A stretch of 28,853 bases of DNA. It comes from Phytophthora quininea (taxonomy: Eukaryota > Oomycota > Peronosporomycetes > Peronosporales > Peronosporaceae). Location of the stretch: positions 1 to 28,853 of the forward strand of contig JAAVTG010000471.1 in NCBI GenBank assembly GCA_011947345.1, in the 5' to 3' direction. The position numbers and the translations under genes were made by a program. A model generated the notes under the pieces. It was not told where the DNA came from. It did no database searches and was given only the letters and a program-made list of their open reading frames with translations. Positions 1 to 9,232 of this stretch are shown here, in pieces (within the stretch, counting starts at the first letter, position 1; every line of letters starts with the position of its first letter).

Positions 1-565
1 AGCGCGTTCAACGGGTCCATCGGTTCTCCAGTCGCCTCCATCGCTGACGCCGGCCGCTTGTTGCTGTTCAATTGCTGGACACCACCCTCCGCTCGGTCGT
101 CAAGCGCCGAATGCCGCGGCTGCATCGTCTGGATAGTCTGGATGGTCTGAAGATCCTGTGCTCAGCTGCCGGCGGAGGGATCGCCGACAGCACCTCGACC
201 CGCGGGCCTTCCTCCGACGGTGGGGCCGTCGTCGTCTCCGCTGGGACCGACAGGATATTGGTGGCCCCCATCGCGCCGTGCCGGACCAGGATACTGCCGC
301 CGACTACCGCCGCCTCGCCGCCGCCGCTGTTGTCTTCCCTGGCGACCTCGTACTGCCGCCGGTGCTCCACCGAGTAGACCTCGCCCTGCTTCAGGTGCGC
401 CTTGGTGAAGTGCATTTTGAACTTTTGCGTGCGCATGGTCTTGTCGCACCCAGGGAACCTGCAGACGATGCCGTTCTTGTGCTTGTTGCCCGCCATGCTG
501 AAGGTGCGAGTGCTCATCGATTTTTGGGGGCTTCTATTGGTGTGCGGACGATGGGGTGCAATCAT
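1..565 (-). CDS. C2H2 zinc-finger protein, 3' end outside window
   Basis: The reading frame opens at an ATG at 565; in-frame ATGs also lie about 16 and 23 codons further in. It carries one C2H2 finger at about residues 35-57, spaced C-x4-C-x11-H-x4-H (CRFPGCDKTM then HFTKAH). A Gly/Ala-rich and then Ser/Pro-rich low-complexity stretch follows. The first frame stops near position 68. From about position 160 a different frame continues open to the left edge, with Gln/Thr-rich and then acidic residues (begins QDLQTIQTIQTMQ), so one base is probably missing near 155-165 and the gene is cut by the window edge. A role in nucleic-acid binding is inferred from the finger only; no family was recognised. 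It lies downstream of PA200 on the same strand, with a gap of about 280 bp in which I see nothing. Confidence 0.55.
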
Positions 566-847
566 TGTCGCCCGCTCGAATTAATGGTACATACATCCGA
601 ATAGAAGCGCCTGAATATTCCAGCACATGGCTACATAATGCTGAAGATCACCATGGCAGTCGATCTCCGTGCTTGCTGCAGTTGAAACATGCGAGTGCGC
701 GTTACGAAAAAAGTTAGGCTAGCTACAAGACATTGCCATTGCTGGTGCCGTCGCTGTCGGGAGGTCTTACGATGGGAGGTTACTACGTACCACACAAATT
801 CAACGTCAAGAATTGATGTTTTTACGTTTGCTGCTTTGCTAGCTTGC

Positions 848-3800
848 CTAGCTAAAGTAGCTGGGCGCGATGGCGACATCCTCGATCACGTCGAGCTGCG
901 CCCGCGAAAACTTGGCCTTGGTCTCGAGCCAGTTGTCCTGGTGGGTGCGCTTGAAGTCGAGCAGTGTCTCCTTCACAGCCTTCTCCAGGAACGAAATGGC
1001 ATTCGACGACTTCTTCATGTACAAGAACCGACCCAGCTCTTCAAAAATGGGCGGCACGAAGCTGGGCACGTCGTGGGGAATGCGAGCACGATGGCAGTCA
1101 GACTCAGCACGCTCTCCATCATCTTGGCCTCCACCGACGTAAGTCGATCCTGCGCTTTCTTCAGCTCTTCCTCAGGAGCATTCTCCGACTTCAGACGCTC
1201 GCAGCGTCGATAAAGCTTCGGAAACTTGACGCGTGACTGCTCCGCGCTCTCTCGTAGACGCACGGCCATCGCTTCCACCGCTGCAGCCTGCTCGTTGTGA
1301 ATGAGGCTGCGCAGCGCATACTTTGCCATCGCCTGCACTTCGCGTTGCTCATCAGTCAGAAACCCGCCAACAAACGCGTGCACCCGTTCTTTCAGCGCCT
1401 TTGACAAGAAGATCCAGTGGTAAAACGAAAGGTCATCGTGAAGCGCAGTACGGCACCTCGCGTCTTCCAAACGGTTGAAGTCGAAAGTCGCTCCAGTATG
1501 TCTAATAGACGAACGGCATTTTCCTCTCTGGACGAATCCTTGCGCACGGAGAACAGACGCAACGAGAGCGATACAGCATCGGTGGTGTTCTTGGCCTGCA
1601 CAGCTACTTCCGCCTTTGGGTTATTCTGCGATAACAAAGCAATCGGAAGGAGCTCGTCCAACATGGACACTACATCTCGAGTGTCGCCAAATTTCTCGCA
1701 CCACGCCAACCATTGCATGGCTGTTTCTTTGGCATGCAGCGCCACGTCGTCCTCCACCTGGTCGCTTTCGATTTCATCGCCCGATAACTTTGTTAGAGTC
1801 ACAAGCTCGCCCAAGGGAAGTGGTGCTAACGGCAGTCCATGGATGCGTCTCAGTCGACCATGAAGACGAAGACGTCGAAGACGAGAAGCCCAGCACAAAA
1901 AAGTCTTCCAACGTGGTCCCGGATAATCTTGTACGAGTGGGTCAAGGAGTGAGCTCGAATTACTCGCAGCAGCCTGTCGCCGAACTCTCTTGCCATAGCT
2001 GAAACCTTTGCGTCAGCGCTAGTGGCGCCGGCCGCAAGTAAATGAATGCCCATAGATTCGACTAGTGTCAACCACTTAGCTTGTCGAGCATAGTCCTCGG
2101 ACGTAGCACGAATGAATGAATCTTCCAATTCCTGCAGTATGTAGTCAGCTAGTGGCTTCAATCGAGCCAATTTCACCTCCCCAGACCTTGACGGGCGAGA
2201 AGATAGATACACCACTTCAGCCCACTGATCAGCCAACACGATACTCACGTGGGGAAGGACTGCACGAAGCAAGTCGACCACAGCAGCGATGTGTTGCACG
2301 ACGATTTCCTCCTCGAATTGATCTAGTTTTACCAGTGTATGCAGTAGCCCAGTGGCAAAATCGCCCAGTGTTTTCAGTGCAGCCTGTCGGTCTTCTTCCG
2401 CGACCTCCGCATTGGTTTTCTCGATTGCTAGTTGCCGTAGTTTTTCGATCAAGTTGCTTTCAAAAACGCCCTGGGGTTCTCACGGATCAGTGCTTCTACC
2501 AGTTTGACGTTTGATAAGCTCACGTGTGCGATTGCCTCTCTCGATTGGTTCAGCAGACGAACTGAAGACAAAGGTAGGGATTTCGGGTACGCGTGCGGGT
2601 TGTCCGTAATGTACCGAACAACTTCGTTCACCCCAAACGACCAGTCGCTTGGCGCTGACCCAGCATGCTGGCCGTCGGCAGAAGCAGCAAAACGATTTGA
2701 ATTCTTGTGGTTGTTCAAAATGGCATCCAGCACGACCTGTAGTGTAGCATCTGAGTAGATAACTGGATGCAAGGACTGAGCGATTTCGCGTGCGCTATCG
2801 GTGTGGGTGTGCTTCAAAAGTTTGAGCAGATGTTTAAATATCTCCAGCGCGACTTGCCGAACAGGCAGTACTTCGTTGCTTAACTGTCGAATCACCAGTC
2901 TCCACACATTCTCCGATCTTGGCATTGTGTCCAGCTGCAAATATGGATATAGCACCACCAAGTTCATCAGCTGGAATTTCCAGTGAGTCCTGGCAGCAGG
3001 TTCAGCCTCAACTAGCGTATCAAGGACGGACGGCTGGACGTTTTGATCGGGAGTGCGTCTCCATGTTGACAGCAGTGATAAAAGAATGCTTGCAGGTTCT
3101 TTTCCGCCTTCGCTTTACCAGCCTCCGAGTCCACTCTCTTCACAATGTCATAGCTTTTTAATAGCGCCACAAACACCCGCAAAAGCAGAGTGTCTCGCTT
3201 TTCCCACAAATTCCGACGCGCCAAGGGTAAAGAGAGCATATGAAGCAGGCCGGACACTTGTTCTCCCTTTAAATCTGCCGAATCGCCCTGCCGCAGGCAT
3301 TCCAATGCGTCAACATGTTTCGGCTGAGTGAAGAATAGCCATCTAGCGTACAGCACCGAACATTCCTTCATAACCCCGGCTGCTGCGGTACGAACACCCT
3401 CGTACGGATTCTTCAAAAGCATCTCCACCTCTTCTAATAGCGACTCGTACAATCGACGTGTAGCACTGTCGCTATCCGGGCTCATTATCAAGTTTGCAAG
3501 TGCGAAATGCTGTTCTACCTTCCGTTTGGCGTAGAAAAACATACCCTTTTCCACCATTTCATTCCGTGATATAAGTGGCACTTGCTCTGCCTTTGGAATG
3601 CGAGGGGCAGCACAACGATAAGCGTTGGACGCCACATCCAATCCAGTCACCTTGGCGAACCGATTCATTTTTTCTTTCATCTCCATCTTATCGAGGTGCT
3701 CTCCTCTCCAAATCAAAAGTCGATTCATGATGCTCAACAATATACGCCAAAGTTGAGTCTCCATTGCACTGCTGCCCCCTTCTTCTCGCCAGAAGACCAC

Positions 3801-6587
3801 GAGCTCGTGTACTCGGAGCATCAGTGTCTTCTTCAGGACCACATATTTATCAAGAAGATCAGTATTATGCGCAAGTGTTGAGCGCAGTAATAGCATGGAG
3901 CCGCCCAGAAGCGCTCCTTCGTCTTGAACGGTAGTGTCCACTAAGATGTTTGCTGCCCCACGGATTCCTTGCAATACTTGATTTAGACGACAAGCCCACG
4001 ACCGCACAGATAGATTCTTGGCTTGTTTCATACTGTCCAAGGTATCCAGCGTGTTAAGCACATGAGTCTGCAGTAGATTAAACGCAAATCCGAGCTCGGC
4101 CTCGTTGGGTTCGTGCCACTCAATGGATAATTTCTTCCAAGACACAGCGACACCTAGGTATTGGAATGCTCCGCTTTCATCAGAAGTCGCATCTGCCCAC
4201 TCGGCTGTGGGCAACGAACGGAAGTCATCTGTGTACACCCCTACCAATGCCTTCAATAAATTGCGCAGCACAGTGTGTGCAACTTCATAAGCCTCCTTTT
4301 CGTCGTCCACGCTCGAAAAATGCTCCAGGATAACTTGCAGCTCGTGCTGATACCGCAGTAAAGCTCGCGTTTGGGGGTGATTAAAGCGAACTAACCCGTC
4401 CAGGATACGCAGATACCAAACCTTCTCATTCGTCATTAGACTGGACACGTCGAGGCCGGTCAGCGTAACATGAAACTTCTCCATCACTAGGGGCATGAAC
4501 TGATCAAATGCTTGAGCAGAATCTCCTTGCAGACAGTAATAAATCAGCGTGGATATCACCTTTCCTCCAAATGGTGTGGTGTAGAAAGCGCTTGAGACAA
4601 AAGCTACGGTTTTCCGCAATGCTGCCTTGTAGATTTCCGGTGACATTTGGGTGTACAAAATCGCCAAGAGATCCAGCACTTGTAATACAACGGCGTCTTC
4701 ACTTCCATCTTTATCGGAAGATATTCCGTTCATGTTGTCGGCTGTAGCATTCGATGAGGACGAAGCTTTTGCTTCTGAACGCGACTGAATAAACTGGAGA
4801 CAGCGTTCTAGCAACGCCAGCGACCATTCCTCCAAGACGGATCCAAGTTCCCACATCTTCTCATCTGTTTCCGTCCCCAACGCAGAGATCTCGGCAAACA
4901 AACTATCTTGCATACCTTCAAATAGCCGAGTTGACAGGTCCCCTCGTTTCTTCGTTGTCTGAAAATGCCCTTTACTCGGATCATTTACCAATGGCAGCCA
5001 GGACAATAGGCTGAAATACAGCTGCACAGTTGCCTGGGTCTTTTTCTCGTCATTTGCATCAATTCCAGGCAACGTTAGCTTCAGCATTGGCTCTATGTAA
5101 GTTGAAAAGAACAGGCCCGTGCTCTGAGGGTGTCGTCCACACATCAGGTGATACACGAATGTTGCCATTGATGATATTGCTGTTACCGCCAGGTGAGAAT
5201 GACTCGTAGCCATCGGATCCAGTGCTTTCAGCATTTCTTCCATCACTGGAGCGGCACAGCGTGCAGGATCAATGCATAGCAGATTTTTCAGGATATGCAT
5301 GCATTTAGTCGATACGCCACGGTTCTTGGAGTAAATGCCGAGGAAGCAAATGTCAAGTAGGGAGTCCACGATCCCTTGCACAGACGTCAAATGGAGTCCC
5401 TTATCGCACGTCTTTTCATCTCCAAGCCGTTTTGCAAGCGCATTGCTCAAGAAATACGCGAACGTCGCCAGTGTATTGCCAACGTTGGCAACATTGGAAG
5501 GATGGAAGAAGGATTTCATCATTCCCAATATCTCCAACAGGTATTCAGTACTAGTATCGTTCGAATCGTCAAGGAGATACACGCACAGGCGCATTGCGTA
5601 CTGACCGAATCGCTTCGACCCGTTAATGGAATTGTACACGGATGGCCACAGTTTTATCTTAAAGGGGGCGCCGAGATCCGACGGCAGCTCCAACAGCTCA
5701 GTGACCTTTGCAAACACAAAGGATTGTACTCGTTCAACATGGCCGTGCGGGGATATCGCTTTGCCACGCGGGATAAAACCTTCATCCAGTGGCCGTCCCA
5801 ATCTCCACAATGCGAAATCAAAGTCCACGTCGAAAGCCACTCGGGCAGTAGAGCCGCCACTGCTTGATCTTGAGCCCCAACATCTTCTGCTTTAGGCAGC
5901 GAAAAGAAGAACGAGAACAGCGCCAGTGCGCGAAAGCACGCGTTCGTCTTGACATCCTTCACTGTCTCTCAAACTCACTCCACAGCTCTGTCACAAGAGG
6001 CACCGCTGGGTCGGTGGCTCGGAAGAAGCTGCGTGCAATCTGCGTGCACTTGATCGTCATCAAGGCCAACTTTGTCGTGTAGATCTGCGACCCTGGGGGA
6101 AGTGGCCAGAGGAGCGGAAGCAGACACGCTCTAGTACGCGTCGGGCAGCTCTCCAGTCCAGCGCAATGTCTTCCTGTGGTGGTGCGTCCGCCGACCGCAG
6201 TCGCTTCTTCCACTTGGTCAGCAGCTGCTGCAGTGCCTTCCAAACGCGGATCTCCATGTCCACGTCATTAAAGGCGCGACCGTCGTCCGTCCACAGCAAC
6301 GTCACCAGCACGTGGATCAGCTGCACGTGCAGCGTCTCCGGCAGCTGGTGCTTGAGGTTCAGAAAGGTGTCGATGGCTCGGAAGTGGCGGTTCTTCAGCT
6401 GGTCGCAGGCGTCGGTTTCTCCATCGCGCAGCGCCGTCAGTCGCTCGATCGTCTCCTGGACACGCAGCAGCAAGCCATGGCGCTCCTCTTGGACGCTCCC
6501 AGGCGTCGCATAGGAAGGGAGCAGGCGGTAGTACGGGTGCGCTTCTACGGGTTCGTCCGCCTCGACATCCGCAGTGCTCAACGCCAT
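848..6587 (-). CDS. PSME4: Proteasome activator PA200/Blm10 (PSME4 family), frame-disrupted
   Basis: This is a HEAT-repeat cap for the 20S proteasome core, acting in nucleus and cytosol. The span equals about 1,912 codons, close to human PSME4 (about 1,843), with no intron seen. The N-terminus carries the family pattern before the DWR..ERV motif (ALDWRAARRVLERVCF). The central 942-codon block is the Blm10-mid HEAT region. The C-terminus has the family block FKRTHQDNW and ends IAPSYFS, where animal and yeast PA200 end in YYA. The signal moves between frames near 6095-6099, 5958-5964, 5749-5752, 3049-3051, 2462-2466, 1897-1902, 1422-1425 and 1075-1078. Most of these are short homopolymers, and adding one base rejoins the family alignment. 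I chose the ATG at 6587 (MALSTADVE) because the longer frame starts at a TTG. Assembly errors are favoured; a decayed pseudogene is the alternative. Confidence 0.9.
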
Positions 6588-6597
6588 GGCGCAGGAA

Positions 6598-6621
6598 TCG
6601 AGCAATGATCTCGAGCAATGA
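6598..6621 (-). promoter_or_regulatory. Tandem Inr-like repeat upstream of PA200
   Basis: The 11-mer TCATTGCTCGA (minus strand) occurs twice with a 13 bp period, 11-34 bp upstream of the PA200 ATG. GCTCATT matches the start of the oomycete initiator consensus, although the following bases do not match the full Inr+FPR block. It could be a duplicated transcription start element; this is inference. Confidence 0.35.
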
Positions 6622-6751
6622 GCTCGAGCTGCTGCGATTACGAAGTTCCTGCAAGCATTCCTGGTACTCGAAACCAGCCAATCACCAGGCGACAGCTTCC
6701 TTCACTTCATGTTGGACAAGTTTGCAAGAGGTGAATACCACGAAGCGCAGC

Positions 6752-6764
6752 TTCCAGAACCTTC
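6752..6764. promoter_or_regulatory. Heat-shock element (three alternating units)
   Basis: The sequence TTCCAGAACCTTC is a perfect TTCnnGAAnnTTC array, the minimum trimeric HSF-binding pattern. It lies 165 bp upstream of the PA200 ATG and about 400 bp upstream of the glycosyltransferase ATG. Heat or proteotoxic-stress control of a proteasome activator would make sense, but binding is not shown by the sequence. Confidence 0.4.
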
Positions 6765-7160
6765 GACTTGGCGGTCCTCGTCAAGTAATGCGTGAGGAAA
6801 GATGGAGGCTGGAGAAGACAAGGCTCGCGGCCAGAACCAGTCTGGGAAGTGGCCAGACCGACCACCATGGATCGTTGGCATCGACGACATGTCCGATGCG
6901 AAACTGAAGTTGCTCGCAGTGTCGGTTTTGAGTCAAACGGCTGAAAGGCTCGTTGTGAGGTCCCCCGCGCATGGGATGTCTGCAGCTCGGGTGTCGTCTC
7001 ACCGCGGCGGCCAGGCTGCCACCAGCAGGGTGCCTCGACAAGATCGCATAACTGCAGTTTTCGAGACTGTACCCGTTTCGGGGTTCAGTGCTGACACGCA
7101 CGCCCTGCTCTCCCCTCTGGCTCCCAGTATCGAAGTTCCCACAAGACGACGACAGCGACC

Positions 7161-8816
7161 ATGACGCGGATGCTGTTACTGCTGGCGACGACGCTGCTGC
7201 TGGCGCTGGCTTCGGCCGAGAGCGGGCTGGAGTCCACCATGGGCATCGTCAACACCAAGCGCTCCGTCAAGCTGGATCCGAGCGTGCAGCACATTCCGCT
7301 GGACCCTGCAATGAAGGACGCGCGGCCGCCGCCGGCGCAGATCCCCAGCTCGTTCGACATCTTCGTGGGGCTCTCGGTCTTCCGCGACGGCTACCGCTGC
7401 GCCAAGACCATCTTCACGGGGCTCAAGCGCGCCAAGTACCCGGAGCGGCTCTTCTTCGGGGTCGTGGACCAGGTGGACCCAGGCGACGAGAAGTGCATTG
7501 ACGAGTTCTGCAAGATGGCGGCGGCTGAGTGGCCCGACAAGGGCGCGTGTCCGTACAAGGACCACATCCGCGTCGACGAGCACAGAGCGTCCGAGTCGCG
7601 CGGCCCCACGCTGGCGCGCCACCAGCAGCAGAAGCTCATCCAGAAGGAGGAGTTCTGTCTGCAGCTGGACGGCCACAGCATCTTCACCAACCTCTGGGAC
7701 GAAAACATCCTGGCCGAGTGGAAGCGCGTCAACAACGAGATGGCGGTGCTGTCCACGTACTTGCACCACATCCACGACTTTGTCAAGGAGAACGGCGACA
7801 ACGACCTGAGAGCCTCGTTGCCGCACTTGTGCAGCACCATGCGTGGCGGGAACGGACTCGTGCGCACTATTGGCGCCAGTATGATCAGCAACTCTAAGTT
7901 CCCGCAGTTGGAAGCGCTGTGGGGCGCTGGTTTGTCGTTCAACAAGTGCCACGCCGAGCGTCGTGTGCCCGTGGACTCGCACACGCTGTGGATGTTCGAT
8001 GGTGAGGAGTTCCTGCGTGCATCACGGCTGTGGACGAGCGGATACGACATGTACTCACCCAGTGAGCTGGGGTCCGTCATCTACCACAACTACTCCAAGG
8101 TGCCGGCGCGGTTTGAGCACATTACGGTGGATCCCAAGGTGAAAGAGCGTGAGAGGGAGATGGGTGTCAACCGCTTCAACCACCTAGTTGGCAAGCCCAT
8201 TAAGGGCCAAGTGGACACGTACGAGCTGGACAAGTATGGCTTCGGCACTGTACGAACGTTTGAGCAATACCTCAAGTTCTCTGGTGTTACCTTTCAGGAA
8301 GGTGTGAACGACACCGAGTCGTGTGAACAGCTTCACTGGGTACCGTACTCGAACGCGACGGAAGTGGAGGCTTTGATGGGTAATGGTTGGAAGCTGCAGA
8401 CTCCGACAGCGAAGGGTGTGGAGCCTACTCCAAAGGTGCAAGTTGCGCAGGATGTCGAACAGGACATCTCTGAGCTCCCAGCTGATGGCAAAACGGAGAC
8501 ACCGCAACCTACGAAGAAGCAAGCTATCGTCGACGAAGACCCGAACGCTGAAGTTGCCCGACATGCGGCAGATGCGCACGCTGAGAACGGTGCAGACATT
8601 GGCGAGGACGAGAAGCTGGAGGAAGCAAAGGCGCGTCTGCGGCAAGAGGTCGTGGACAGCCGAACAGCCATGGGACCTTCCACTGCTCCAGTGTGGTTCT
8701 TCTTGTTCGTCGTGGTCGCAGCGCTTTTCGTGACGCTCTCCAACGACAGTGTGTCGCGCAAGATCCGGCTTGCATTCTGCGCCAGCGCGCCGCACACGCA
8801 CAGCAGCAACGAGTAG
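7161..8816 (+). CDS. GT60-type (GlcNAc) glycosyltransferase, membrane-anchored
   Basis: This intact 551-residue, intronless gene starts with a signal peptide or anchor (MTRMLLLLATTLLLALA). Residues about 64-380 match the Pfam GlcNAc transferase family (CAZy GT60). Visible motifs are FDIFVGLSVFRD at the start of the fold, then GPTLARHQQQKL and the nucleotide-sugar/metal-binding region FCLQLDGHSIF, where a D-x-H replaces D-x-D. The family includes the Skp1 hydroxyproline GlcNAc-transferase and secretory polypeptide alpha-GlcNAc transferases, which use UDP-GlcNAc. The signal peptide here argues for the secretory type. After the catalytic domain an acidic linker (about 420-510) leads to a C-terminal membrane segment (APVWFFLFVVVAALF), which is unusual for a Golgi transferase. 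The exact acceptor is unknown. The MULE is inserted 62 bp after its stop codon. Confidence 0.8.
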   Translation: MTRMLLLLATTLLLALASAESGLESTMGIVNTKRSVKLDPSVQHIPLDPAMKDARPPPAQIPSSFDIFVGLSVFRDGYRCAKTIFTGLKRAKYPERLFFGVVDQVDPGDEKCIDEFCKMAAAEWPDKGACPYKDHIRVDEHRASESRGPTLARHQQQKLIQKEEFCLQLDGHSIFTNLWDENILAEWKRVNNEMAVLSTYLHHIHDFVKENGDNDLRASLPHLCSTMRGGNGLVRTIGASMISNSKFPQLEALWGAGLSFNKCHAERRVPVDSHTLWMFDGEEFLRASRLWTSGYDMYSPSELGSVIYHNYSKVPARFEHITVDPKVKEREREMGVNRFNHLVGKPIKGQVDTYELDKYGFGTVRTFEQYLKFSGVTFQEGVNDTESCEQLHWVPYSNATEVEALMGNGWKLQTPTAKGVEPTPKVQVAQDVEQDISELPADGKTETPQPTKKQAIVDEDPNAEVARHAADAHAENGADIGEDEKLEEAKARLRQEVVDSRTAMGPSTAPVWFFLFVVVAALFVTLSNDSVSRKIRLAFCASAPHTHSSNE

Positions 8817-8878
8817 AGTGGACTGAACCGAATGAAGCCTGTAGCGGTGTTAGACGTTCGTTCAGCATTGGTATCCTA

Positions 8879-8887
8879 AAACAAAAT
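8879..8887 (+). repeat. Target-site duplication, left copy
   Basis: AAACAAAAT is repeated exactly at 13251-13259. Each copy lies 13 bp outside the 54 bp perfect inverted repeat. Nine bases is the usual duplication length for Mutator-like elements. The A-rich sequence lowers certainty slightly, but the symmetric placement supports it. Confidence 0.75.
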
Positions 8888-8900
8888 GGCCAGTGCTACA

Positions 8901-8954
8901 GTCCAGGTTTCCGATCCATGTTTGCTCCATGTATCAGGCCAGTTATCGTCCATG
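8901..8954 (+). repeat. MULE terminal inverted repeat, left
   Basis: These 54 bases (starting GTCCAGGTTTCC, ending TCGTCCATG) are the exact reverse complement of 13184-13237. A further TGCTAC match at 8894-8899 lies just outside after one mismatch. Confidence 0.9.
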
Positions 8955-9010
8955 CATAGCATATATTTTAAATTACTTCCCACCGCTGCGTACACGATAC
9001 ATAATATGTA

Positions 9011-9035
9011 TCATTCTTGATATTGTCAAGAATGA
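9011..9035. repeat. Subterminal hairpin 1 of the MULE
   Basis: Perfect 10 bp arms (TCATTCTTGA and TCAAGAATGA) flank a 5-base loop. It lies about 60 bp inside the left inverted repeat, beyond the protease end of the coding region. It could be a transposase-binding or 3'-end processing structure. Confidence 0.6.
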
Positions 9036-9056
9036 CTCGGAAGGAGGTTATGCTAC

Positions 9057-9084
9057 AGGACATGTAGTAATGAGTACATGTCCT
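9057..9084. repeat. Subterminal hairpin 2 of the MULE
   Basis: Perfect 10 bp arms (AGGACATGTA and TACATGTCCT) flank an 8-base loop, 21 bp after the first hairpin. The rest of 8955-9232 shows nothing else I can name and probably is the 3' untranslated part of the element. Confidence 0.6.
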
Positions 9085-9232
9085 GGACTACTCTGCTAAT
9101 ATGTACTGTATTCACCTTCATTGGACGGTGGCTGCTGTATAATATGGAGTAGAAGACCAGCCAAAACGTAGTGTAGTGGAAAGAAGGCATGCTTGTATAT
9201 TATCTAGCAGGTATTTTGGGTAAATGCAGTCT

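Larger units (their letters stand above)
6588..7160. promoter_or_regulatory. Divergent intergenic region between PA200 and GT60 genes
   Basis: These 573 bp separate two divergently transcribed genes and must hold both promoters. No convincing coding frame is visible. The only recognisable elements are a tandem TCATTGCTCGA repeat next to the PA200 start and a heat-shock-element pattern at 6752-6764, both listed separately. I see no clear core promoter just upstream of the glycosyltransferase ATG. Confidence 0.6.

Noticed and set aside
689..1213. Plus-strand 174-codon frame at the left end.
   Set aside because: It lies opposite the conserved PA200 C-terminus and shows no independent motif.
5962..5978. 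GTGAGT..ACAG on the minus strand, which would act as a 17-base intron restoring the PA200 frame.
   Set aside because: Far below any plausible intron size, and the family alignment fits better with the 17 bases kept and one base added.
7176..7982. A 268-codon minus-strand open frame opposite the GT60 gene.
   Set aside because: It is the GC-rich antisense shadow of a clearly conserved coding region, with no family motif of its own.
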